Below are positions 15,882-22,634 of a DNA stretch of 27,657 nucleotides, piece after piece (the stretch's first letter is position 1; each line of letters begins with the position of its first letter). The stretch lies in the NCBI GenBank assembly GCA_018380195.1, contig JAGZUC010000029.1:1-27657 (forward strand), read 5' to 3'. A model generated the notes under the pieces. It did not search any database, was not told the origin of the DNA, and saw nothing but the letters and a program-made list of their open reading frames with translations. Origin of the DNA: Collinsella sp. Lineage in GTDB: Bacteria; Actinomycetota; Coriobacteriia; Coriobacteriales; Coriobacteriaceae. The position numbers were made by a program, and so were the translations under genes.

Positions 15882-16043
15882 TGCCACGAATAGGGCCTAT
15901 CTACTACGTTTAAGCCGCAGGGGTCAACCATAGTCGGCTTTTTCGAAAATCGACAAGCTGTCTACCTGCGGTTTTGTTTTCACGGTTTTCGGTATGGTCG
16001 AGGCTATCCGTGTTAACGTAGTAGATAGGCCACTTTTGTGGCA
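15882..16043. repeat. 162-bp palindromic element with three nested stems
   Basis: Outer arms match perfectly over 17 bp (GGCCTATCTACTACGTT at 15894-15910, complement at 16015-16031) and imperfectly out to TGCCAC/GTGGCA at the ends. Inside are a second stem (CCGCAGG 15915-15921 with CCTGCGG 15965-15971) around TTTTCGAAAA (15940-15949), and a third (CACGG 15981-15985 with CCGTG 16008-16012). Together they can form a three-way junction. It lies between the divergent ATPase and gntR genes. MITE-like element, structured RNA or regulatory cruciform are all possible. Confidence 0.8.
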
Positions 16044-16114
16044 AGGGGGCCGATCTGCGGGTCAGGGTAGCCAAAAGAACCCCGTCCCAAAAAGACTGAC
16101 TGGGAGCTGGGGCG

Positions 16115-16150
16115 TGTCGATGCGATAGTATTACGTGGTGATATTCGACA
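16115..16150 (+). promoter_or_regulatory. gntR promoter region with dyad
   Basis: TGTCGA (16115-16120) and TCGACA (16145-16150) form an inverted repeat around TGCGATAGT (16121-16129), which fits an extended -10. An autoregulatory operator is plausible for a GntR protein encoded 27 bp downstream. Confidence 0.35.
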
Positions 16151-16176
16151 AACCGTGAGCTTCATCCGAGGGCTTT

Positions 16177-16869
16177 ATGGAACAACACCAGCATTATCAG
16201 AGCTTGCAAGATCAGGCGTACAACGCATTGCGCTCCAAGATTATCTATGCCGAGCTCAAGCCCGGCACGCGCCTTTCGGCGATTGGTCTGGAAAAGGAGA
16301 CGGGAATCGGGCGCACGCCCATTCGCGAATCCTTTGTGCGCCTGCGTGAGCAGGAGCTGGTGGAAACGCGTCCCAAAAGCGGCACCTACGTCTCTAAGAT
16401 CAGCATGGAACGCGCCGAAAACGCCTGCTTTTTGCGCGAGAAGCTCGAGAGAAGCGTGCTTATTAAATGCTGTTCGGCCGCCTCGCCCGAGCAAAAGCAG
16501 CGGCTTGAGCAGATTCTTACCGAGTCCGAGTCGCTCGACCATGGCGAAACGCGCCGTTTCTTTGACCTGGATAACCTGTTCCATGAGACATGTTTTGAAA
16601 TTGCCGGTCGTCACATGTTGTGGGATTGGATGAAGAGCATCAACACGCATTTTGAGCGATACAACTGGTTGCGTATGGTGTCGCAGGATCTGGATTGGGA
16701 GCCGATTCGTCGGCAGCATCGCCGGATTCTCGAGGCCATTAAGAGGGGCGATACCGATGCGGCGAGTTATCTGGCAGAGACGCACTTGCACCTGATGCCC
16801 GAGGAGCAGGGCCCGGTTATCGCCTTGCATCCCGACTATTTTGAGCTGCCTAAAGACTCGTCTATCTAG
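16177..16869 (+). CDS. GntR-family transcriptional regulator with FCD domain
   Basis: A 230-residue regulator. Residues 8-75 form the GntR winged helix (RTPIRESFVRLREQELVETRPKSG region is characteristic). Residues 78-215 form the all-helical FCD ligand domain with its usual metal site: D132, H136, H181 and H203 are all present. FCD regulators usually sense small carboxylates or sugar acids. The ribosome site (GAGGG) is modest. No catabolic operon adjoins it, so its target is unknown. Confidence 0.9.
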   Translation: MEQHQHYQSLQDQAYNALRSKIIYAELKPGTRLSAIGLEKETGIGRTPIRESFVRLREQELVETRPKSGTYVSKISMERAENACFLREKLERSVLIKCCSAASPEQKQRLEQILTESESLDHGETRRFFDLDNLFHETCFEIAGRHMLWDWMKSINTHFERYNWLRMVSQDLDWEPIRRQHRRILEAIKRGDTDAASYLAETHLHLMPEEQGPVIALHPDYFELPKDSSI

Positions 16870-16995
16870 CCCATCATCGCATCTGCTCGAGACGCAAAAA
16901 ACGACGCTGCTCACCTACAGCGTTTTGCAAGCGAGATTATTAAAAAAATGCCTAAAATGGCTCAGGCTGCCGACAATGGGGAAACGGGGTGCGCC

Positions 16996-18018
16996 ATGGC
17001 GCAGATGAGAATCAAGGACATTGCCGCCGAGGCGGGCGTGAGCCCGGCCACGGTCTCGCGCTATCTCAACAACCGCCCCGGGCAGATGACCGAGGAAACC
17101 CGCGCTCGCATCGCGGCGGTTATCGAGCGCACCGGCTATCGCCCACGTGCTGCCGCGCGCAATCTGCGCAGCTCGCGCACCAACCTCATCGGTGTGATCC
17201 TGGCCGACATCGCCAACCCGTTCTCGAGCGCCATGCTCGAGGGCCTTTCCGCCAGTGCCGCCGCGCGCGGCTGCTCGCTCATGACGGCCATTAGCGGCAA
17301 CGATCCCGCCAAGGAGGCCGAGTCGCTCACCAGACTTATCGATGCCGGCGTGGACGGCCTGGTCGTCAACACCTGCGGAGGCAACGACAAGGCGATCGCC
17401 GCGGCCGCGGGGCGCCTGCCCGTTGTGCTGCTCGACCGCGACGTTGCCGACGGCGGTGTCGATCTGGTGACATCTAACAACCGTGAGCTGGTCGCCGGCC
17501 TGGTAGACGCCTTGACCGCCGCTGGCAGCGAGCGCCTGTGCCTGCTCACCGAGGCGAGCGACGACAGCCCCGTGCGTCGCGAGCGCGCCGAGGCCTTTAC
17601 CGACGAGCTGTCGCGACGCGGCCTTGCCGGCGAGGTTGTCACCTTGGCCGATGGCGGTGCCACGGGCGTTGGTCGCTTGGACGAGACCATCCGCGGCTAT
17701 GCAGGCAAAAAGCTCGGCCTCATTGCCGTCAACGGCCTAGTTTTCCTGCGTCTGACCGAGGCGCTGGCGCAGCTTGGTCCCTCGCTGCCGGCGGGGCTCA
17801 AGATCGCGACGTTTGACGACTACCCTTGGAACCATGTGCTCTTTGGCGGCGTCACCACGGCCGCGCAGGATACCCTCACCATTGCCGAGCGCGTGGTCGA
17901 GCGCCTGTCCGAGCGCATCGACGTCGTTACCACCACCGTGGGCGAGGCCGCAAAGCTGGCGCCCAAACGCATCGAGATCCCCGGCCACATCGAACACCGC
18001 GCCTCGACCTCGCGCTAG
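16996..18018 (+). CDS. LacI-family transcriptional regulator
   Basis: A 340-residue regulator. The N-terminal LacI helix-turn-helix (KDIAAEAGVSPATVSRYLNN, residues 7-26) and the hinge region are followed by a periplasmic-binding-protein-like effector domain beginning at LIGVILADIANPFSSAMLEG. The C-terminal ATFDDYPWNHVLFGG segment resembles KdgR-type members that respond to keto-deoxy sugar acids, but this is only a hint. I chose ATG 16996 because the open frame upstream does not look like LacI and CGGGG precedes this start; ATG 17005 is possible. No sugar operon is adjacent. Confidence 0.88.
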   Translation: MAQMRIKDIAAEAGVSPATVSRYLNNRPGQMTEETRARIAAVIERTGYRPRAAARNLRSSRTNLIGVILADIANPFSSAMLEGLSASAAARGCSLMTAISGNDPAKEAESLTRLIDAGVDGLVVNTCGGNDKAIAAAAGRLPVVLLDRDVADGGVDLVTSNNRELVAGLVDALTAAGSERLCLLTEASDDSPVRRERAEAFTDELSRRGLAGEVVTLADGGATGVGRLDETIRGYAGKKLGLIAVNGLVFLRLTEALAQLGPSLPAGLKIATFDDYPWNHVLFGGVTTAAQDTLTIAERVVERLSERIDVVTTTVGEAAKLAPKRIEIPGHIEHRASTSR

Positions 18019-18022
18019 TCTG

Positions 18023-18057
18023 TGTGATAATATATAGACAATGTCATACAGGAGGTA
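18023..18057 (+). promoter_or_regulatory. Promoter and strong ribosome site for the RHH-nucleotidyltransferase gene
   Basis: TGTGATAAT (18023-18031) is a good extended -10 just after the lacI stop codon. AGGAGG (18050-18055) gives a near-perfect ribosome site 5 nt before the start. The A+T-rich TGTGATAATATATAGACA stretch has rough dyad symmetry and could be an autoregulatory site for the ribbon-helix-helix domain. Confidence 0.5.
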
Positions 18058-18060
18058 TCC

Positions 18061-18555
18061 ATGGCTGCGTCTGTGCTGAGTGTGCGAGTGGACTCGTCAA
18101 TTAAAGACTCATTTGCCGAGCTGTGCGAAGAACTTGGCATGACTTCGTCTGTTGCGGTCAACATGTTTATGAGACAGATGCTGCGCGAGCGTTCGCTGCC
18201 GTTTGTTCCTTCACTTGGTAAAAGCTCTGCGAGCGAAAGCGCCGCGGCGGGCATTTTGGATACTGCCCAGATTGAGTCCGCCGTCTGCGAGGCGGCCAGC
18301 TCGATTCCCGCCATCAAAACCGTGATTCTTTTTGGTTCGTATGCCCGGGGCGAGGCGCATGTCGATAGTGATATTGACTTGCGTCTCGAAGTCGATCGCG
18401 AGCAGGGCTTTGGTCTTTTCGCGCTGTCGGCATTTGGCGAGGCGGTGCGCAAAGAAACCGGGAGGCAGGTTGATCTCGTCTCTAGTGATCATCTTGATGA
18501 CGATCTTGCCGCGGTAATCGAGCGCGAAGGAGTGATCCTTTATGATCGCGCGTAA
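18061..18555 (+). CDS. Fusion of RelB/DinJ-like RHH domain to MNT-type nucleotidyltransferase
   Basis: A 164-residue two-domain protein. Residues 1-50 match the RelB/DinJ antitoxin ribbon-helix-helix, including the closing RERSLPFVPS. After a short linker, residues 76-164 form a minimal nucleotidyltransferase with GSx10DxD (G92, S93, D104, D106) and a third Asp in QVDLVS (D138). MNT proteins normally act as antitoxins by adenylylating a HEPN toxin encoded next door; DinJ-type RHH proteins normally bind DNA and a YafQ/RelE toxin. Here neither a HEPN gene nor a RelE-type toxin is present; glnA follows after 126 bp. The catalytic residues look intact. The RHH may direct DNA binding and autoregulation. 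Confidence 0.85.
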   Translation: MAASVLSVRVDSSIKDSFAELCEELGMTSSVAVNMFMRQMLRERSLPFVPSLGKSSASESAAAGILDTAQIESAVCEAASSIPAIKTVILFGSYARGEAHVDSDIDLRLEVDREQGFGLFALSAFGEAVRKETGRQVDLVSSDHLDDDLAAVIEREGVILYDRA

Positions 18556-18622
18556 GTCAGACAGCCTGTTCGCGAACGTTTTTTGAGCGCTTGATACGCT
18601 TTAACCCTGCGGAAACATTTTT

Positions 18623-18642
18623 CTGCGATAGTATCTGCGATA
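18623..18642 (+). promoter_or_regulatory. glnA-like promoter region with 12-bp direct repeat
   Basis: CTGCGATA occurs at 18623-18630 and 18635-18642, 12 bp apart. The first copy reads TGCGATAGT, a plausible extended -10 that also occurs upstream of gntR. The start codon follows at 18682. A GlnR-type box is not obvious. Confidence 0.35.
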
Positions 18643-18681
18643 TAGACCAGTCGAAACCCGCCCGAAAGAAAGGGGAGCGAC

Positions 18682-20019
18682 ATGAACCAGCAGAACATCG
18701 ATTACGTACTCCGCTCCGTAGAGCAGCGTGACATCCGCTTTGTGCGTCTGTGGTTTGTCGACATTCTCGGCCGCCTCAAGAACTTTGCCATTAGCCCCGA
18801 GGACCTCGAGGTCGCTTTTGAGGAGGGCATTGGCTTTGACGGCTCGGCCATCGAGGGCTTTGCTACGCCCGAGGAAGCCGACATGCTCGCATTCCCCGAT
18901 GCTTCGACCTTCCAGATTCTGCCGTGGCGCCCGAGCCACAACGGCGTCGCCCGCGTGTTCTGCGATGTGTGCACCCCCGACCGCAAGCCCTTCGCCGGCG
19001 ATCCGCGCGATGCCCTGCGCCGCATGTTCCGCAAGGCCGAGAAGGCTGGCTACCTGCTCAACGTGGGCGCCGAGCTGGAGTATTACTACTTCCCCGACGA
19101 GCACACCCCCGAGCCGCTCGACAACGTGGGCTACTTCGATCTTTCGGTGAGCGATGCCGCCCGCGACCTGCGTCGCAACACGGTTCTCACGCTCGAGAAG
19201 ATGTCCGTGCCCGTGGAGTACACCTTCCACGCCGCCGGCCGCTCGCAGCACGGCATGAGCCTGCGTCACGCCGAGGCCCTGAGCATGTCCGACGCCATCA
19301 CCACGGCCAAACTCATCATTAAGCAGCAGGCCTACGAGAGCGGTTGCCACGCCTCCTTTATGCCCAAGCCGTTGGCGGGCGAGGACGGCAGCGCTATGTT
19401 CCTGTGCCAGTCGCTGTTCGACCACGACGGCAACAACGTCTTTTGGGGCGAGGACGACGAGAAGTACCATCTCTCCGATATTGCCAAGCACTACATGGCC
19501 GGCATCCTGGCGCATGCCCGCGAGATCAGTGCCATCACCAACCCCACGGTCAACTCGTACAAGCGCATCACCACGGGTGGCGACTCCGTACCGCAGTACG
19601 CCACGTGGGGCCTGCGCAACCGCGCGAGCATGGTCCGCATCCCGGTCTACAAGCCCGGCAAGCAGCTGTCCACGCGCATCGAGCTTCGCAGCCCCGACCC
19701 CATGGCCAACCCGTACCTGGTCAACGCCGTCACGCTGGCGGCTGGTCTGGACGGCATCGAGCGCAAGCTGGAGCTCCCTCCCGAGGCCACGGCCGAGACG
19801 CTCAAGCTCACCGACCGACAGATGCTCGAGGCCGGCTACACGCCGCTGCCGCGCTCGCTTAAAGAGGCGCTCGACGTGTTTGAGGACTCGCAGTTTATGA
19901 AGGATGCCCTCGGCGAGCACATCCACAGCTTCTTCCTCAAAAAGAAGCGCGACGAGTGGCATAAGTTTGAGTCTACGATCACCGAGTGGGAGATCAAGCA
20001 CTACCTGGCGAACTCCTAA
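18682..20019 (+). CDS. Type I glutamine synthetase homologue with missing metal ligands
   Basis: A 445-residue protein with full-length GSI fold signatures: FDGSAIEGF (D53), AELEYYYF (E131, E133), NPTVNSYKRI, RNRASMVRIP and TRIELRSPDPMANPY (E334). It lacks the adenylylation-loop insert, as in GSI-alpha. By eye alignment to Bacillus subtilis GlnA, the segment normally reading HHEVAPGQHE is FHAAGRSQHG here, so two metal-binding glutamates become A184 and G191. The metal-binding His of GSGMH becomes F240, and the Glu of the VPGYEAP loop is not conserved. Classical glutamine formation is therefore doubtful. It may use another substrate or be a regulatory pseudo-enzyme. Start at 18682 behind AAAGGGGAG. 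A GlnR-like gene follows 50 bp later. Confidence 0.85.
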   Translation: MNQQNIDYVLRSVEQRDIRFVRLWFVDILGRLKNFAISPEDLEVAFEEGIGFDGSAIEGFATPEEADMLAFPDASTFQILPWRPSHNGVARVFCDVCTPDRKPFAGDPRDALRRMFRKAEKAGYLLNVGAELEYYYFPDEHTPEPLDNVGYFDLSVSDAARDLRRNTVLTLEKMSVPVEYTFHAAGRSQHGMSLRHAEALSMSDAITTAKLIIKQQAYESGCHASFMPKPLAGEDGSAMFLCQSLFDHDGNNVFWGEDDEKYHLSDIAKHYMAGILAHAREISAITNPTVNSYKRITTGGDSVPQYATWGLRNRASMVRIPVYKPGKQLSTRIELRSPDPMANPYLVNAVTLAAGLDGIERKLELPPEATAETLKLTDRQMLEAGYTPLPRSLKEALDVFEDSQFMKDALGEHIHSFFLKKKRDEWHKFESTITEWEIKHYLANS

Positions 20020-20069
20020 TCGCGCTGGCTTGTTCCAGTACGATGGAGCTCATTTCTTTGGAGGCCGAT

Positions 20070-20732
20070 ATGTCTGAAAAGAGTGCCCTGTTCATGGCGC
20101 GCACGACGCGCTTCCACGAGTTTGCCCGCAGCTTGACGACCACCCTGGGTGTCGAGGTGAGCCTGGCTACCCCCGATTCGCCGACTGCGGCGCACGACTT
20201 TGACCTGCTGATTCTCGATTCCGACGGCATCCGCAGCGACCGCATCGATCAGATTGCCAAATGGCTCGACGACCGCGGCGGCGTCCCCATGCTGGTGATC
20301 GTCGACGACGAGGCGCTCGGCACCCTGCGCCTGCCGAATCACGCGCATGCCGACTTTGTATGCCCCACGGCGACGCCCAATGAGCTCAAGGCTCGCGCGC
20401 AGCGCCTGATGGGCGAGGAGGAGACCGTCACCGCCGACGATGTGCTCAATATCGATAACCTCGAGATTAACCTGGCTACCTACCAGGTGACACTCGATAA
20501 CGAGCCCATCGACCTGACGCTGATGGAGTACTCGCTGCTGAGCTTTTTGGCGACGCACCCCAATCGCGCCTACAGCCGCGAGGTGCTGCTGCACCGCGTG
20601 TGGGGCTTTGAGTACTGCGGCGGCACGCGTACCGTCGACGTGCACATTCGACGCATCCGCTCCAAGGTGGGCCCGCAGATCGCGGCGCACATCACCACCG
20701 TCCGCGGCGTGGGATATCTGTTTAAGGACTAG
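20070..20732 (+). CDS. GlnR-like orphan OmpR-family regulator
   Basis: A 220-residue regulator. The C-terminal winged helix (about residues 125-219) has LTLMEYSLLSFLATHP and GFEYCGGTRTVDVHIRRIRSK, closely resembling actinobacterial GlnR. The N-terminal receiver keeps an Asp at residue 50 (LLILDSD) but has no acidic pair near its N-terminus and no Lys where TKP should be (VCPTATP), so normal phosphorelay is unlikely, as in GlnR. No kinase gene adjoins it. I chose ATG 20070 because GGAGG lies 5 nt upstream; the longer open frame overlaps the end of the synthetase homologue. Adjacent to a glutamine-synthetase homologue, a nitrogen-control role is a reasonable inference. Confidence 0.85.
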   Translation: MSEKSALFMARTTRFHEFARSLTTTLGVEVSLATPDSPTAAHDFDLLILDSDGIRSDRIDQIAKWLDDRGGVPMLVIVDDEALGTLRLPNHAHADFVCPTATPNELKARAQRLMGEEETVTADDVLNIDNLEINLATYQVTLDNEPIDLTLMEYSLLSFLATHPNRAYSREVLLHRVWGFEYCGGTRTVDVHIRRIRSKVGPQIAAHITTVRGVGYLFKD

Positions 20733-20736
20733 ATTT

Positions 20737-20773
20737 CCACCACAAAGGGGACAGGCACCTTTGTGGTGGTTTT
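20737..20773 (+). terminator. Rho-independent terminator after the GlnR-like gene
   Basis: A perfect 12-bp stem, CCACCACAAAGG (20737-20748) with CCTTTGTGGTGG (20758-20769), encloses 9 nt and is followed by TTTT. It ends the two-gene unit. Confidence 0.92.
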
Positions 20774-20887
20774 GCCGCAGGTGCGGGCTCCTTTCGAGTT
20801 TGCAGCAGAACTTAAGCCTTCCTAAAAGATTGCGTTCTCGTACACGTACGCCCGCATATTGGGGTACAACTCAACGTGAACAATGAT

Positions 20888-20920
20888 GGCCCGCCACGTG
20901 TTTGGCGGGCCTTTGGTTAT
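20888..20920 (+). terminator. Hairpin in the htrA leader, possible attenuator
   Basis: GGCCCGCCA (20888-20896) pairs perfectly with TGGCGGGCC (20903-20911) over a 6-nt loop, followed by TTTGGTTATTTG. It lies only 29 bp before the htrA start codon, so if the promoter is upstream it sits in the leader. Terminator of a short upstream transcript or an attenuator. Confidence 0.55.
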
Positions 20921-20940
20921 TTGACGAAAGGATCGCAGCC

Positions 20941-22401
20941 ATGAGCGAGAACGATTCCCAGCGTCCTCAGGACGCGGGCAACGCCGGCGAGACTCAGCAG
21001 CAACCGCGCGTGCAGGTGGAGTCGACGCCTGCCGGCAGCAACATTCCCTACGTGCAGGCTTACGACACACAGACCGGCCAGCCGCTGGGCGGTCAGCAGG
21101 TTGTAAACAAGCACACGGTGGTCAAGACCAAGACCAAAAAGCTGCCGATCTTTATTACGGCGCTTGCCGGCTGCGCCTGCGGCGCCCTGCTGGTCATCGC
21201 GCTCATTATGAGTGGCACGCTCAATATTGGTGGTGGCAAGAATGCCGTGACGGCGGGTGCTTCGGGTTCGTCGGCGCAAAAGATTACCATCGACTCTGAG
21301 GACACAACGCTGGCCGAGGCGGTCTCTGCCAAGGCGCTGCCCTCTGTGGTCTCCATTACCGCTACTTCGAGTGGCAGCCAGAGCAACGCGCTTTCGCAGT
21401 CTGCCGACGAGTCGGACAGCTCGGGCAGCGTCGGTTCGGGCGTGGTGCTCGATACCGAGGGCCACATTCTCACCAACAACCACGTGGTCGATGGCTACGA
21501 TCAGTACGTGGTGACCATGGATGACGGCACTACGTACGAGGCCGAGTTCGTGGGCAACGATGCCTCGAGCGACCTGGCCGTCATCAAGCTCAAGGACGCC
21601 GACGCCTCCAAGCTCACCCCGATCGAGATCGGCGATTCCTCCAAGCTCAACGTGGGCGAGTGGGTCATGGCGATCGGCTCGCCGTTCGGCAACGAGCAGT
21701 CTGTCTCCACGGGCATTGTGTCGGCGCTGTATCGCTCAACGGCCATGAGCTCTACCAACGGTAACACCATCTATGCCAACATGATCCAGACCGATGCCGC
21801 CATCAACCCGGGCAACTCCGGCGGTGCGCTCGTCAACGACAACGGTGAGCTCGTGGGCATCAACTCGCTCATCGAGAGCTACTCGGGCTCCAGCTCGGGA
21901 GTGGGCTTTGCTATTCCCGTTAACTACGCCAAGAACATTGCCGACCAGATCATCGACGGCAAGACGCCGGTGCATCCGTACATGGGCGCTACGCTTTCGA
22001 GCGTCAATGCGCTTAACGCCCGCACCAACAAGTTGAGCACCGATAGCGGCGCGTATGTGGCGAGCGTCGTTGAGGATGGTCCTGCCGCCAAGGCCGGCAT
22101 TCAGGAGGGCGACGTCATCACCAAGCTGGGCGACGATGAGATTACGAGTGCCGATGGCCTGATCATTGCGCTGCGCAGCCACGAGGTGGGCGAGAAGGTC
22201 GAGATCACGCTCATGCGCGGCAAGGACGAGAAGAAGGTCACGGTTGAGTTGGGCTCTGACGAGGAGCTGCAGAGCCAGCAGCAGGACGACAGCGCGACCG
22301 ACACCGGCAACGGCGGCATCACCGACGAGCAGTTGCGCCAGTACCTGGAGGAGCTGTTGGGCCAGCAGGGCCAGGGTCAAGGCTACGGCCAGGGTTACTA
22401 A
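20941..22401 (+). CDS. HtrA/DegP-like membrane-anchored serine protease with PDZ domain
   Basis: A 486-residue protein. A cytoplasmic, Gln-rich N-terminus (1-67) leads to one membrane helix (about 68-91). The trypsin-like protease faces outward with the catalytic triad H181 (TNNHVVDG), D211 (SSDLAVIKL) and S293 (NPGNSGGAL). A PDZ domain spans about 345-435 (AKAGIQEGDVITKLG), and the tail ends in Gly/Gln/Tyr repeats. Such proteins degrade or refold damaged envelope proteins under stress. I chose ATG 20941 because GAAAGG precedes it; the 13 codons upstream overlap the leader hairpin. A single gene with its own terminator. Confidence 0.94.
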   Translation: MSENDSQRPQDAGNAGETQQQPRVQVESTPAGSNIPYVQAYDTQTGQPLGGQQVVNKHTVVKTKTKKLPIFITALAGCACGALLVIALIMSGTLNIGGGKNAVTAGASGSSAQKITIDSEDTTLAEAVSAKALPSVVSITATSSGSQSNALSQSADESDSSGSVGSGVVLDTEGHILTNNHVVDGYDQYVVTMDDGTTYEAEFVGNDASSDLAVIKLKDADASKLTPIEIGDSSKLNVGEWVMAIGSPFGNEQSVSTGIVSALYRSTAMSSTNGNTIYANMIQTDAAINPGNSGGALVNDNGELVGINSLIESYSGSSSGVGFAIPVNYAKNIADQIIDGKTPVHPYMGATLSSVNALNARTNKLSTDSGAYVASVVEDGPAAKAGIQEGDVITKLGDDEITSADGLIIALRSHEVGEKVEITLMRGKDEKKVTVELGSDEELQSQQQDDSATDTGNGGITDEQLRQYLEELLGQQGQGQGYGQGY

Positions 22402-22427
22402 CGAGTCGCTCCACACATACCGAAGCC

Positions 22428-22467
22428 AGAGGGGCTGTCCTGCCATGCGCAGGATGGCCCCTCTTTT
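22428..22467 (+). terminator. Rho-independent terminator after the htrA-like gene
   Basis: AGAGGGGC-TG-TCCTGC (22428-22443) pairs with GCAGGA-TG-GCCCCTCT (22449-22464), with a 2-by-2 internal mismatch and 5-nt loop, then TTTT. Confidence 0.92.
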
Positions 22468-22634
22468 CGTACTGATCCATTGGGGACGGAGGAAAACGGA
22501 TCATTTTGAGCTGGCGAGGTGGTTAACCCCGGTCCGACGGCTGCCGATTCGGTGCGGTTTGAAAGGGCTATCCGGCCCCATTGCGACCGGTGGTACCCTA
22601 GTATCCGTTTGAAATCGAGCGAAGGAGTGCCGCT

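Larger units (their letters stand above)
15675..16176. other. 500-bp divergent intergenic stretch with tandem repeats and a palindromic element
   Basis: No gene is supported. From left to right it holds the ATPase ribosome site, seven 10-bp repeats (15691-15757), an unremarkable stretch (15758-15881), the 162-bp palindromic element (15882-16043) and the gntR promoter region (about 16115-16150). Confidence 0.7.

Noticed and set aside
15551..15931. A 126-codon minus-strand frame through the tandem repeats and into the palindromic element
   Set aside because: Its translation is mostly repeat-derived Leu/Tyr/Ile runs and it lies out of frame with the ATPase; no coding signature.
20737..20773. 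Terminator loop GGGGACAGGCACC as a dispersed repeat
   Set aside because: There is only one copy in the window and the perfect stem with a T tract already explains it.
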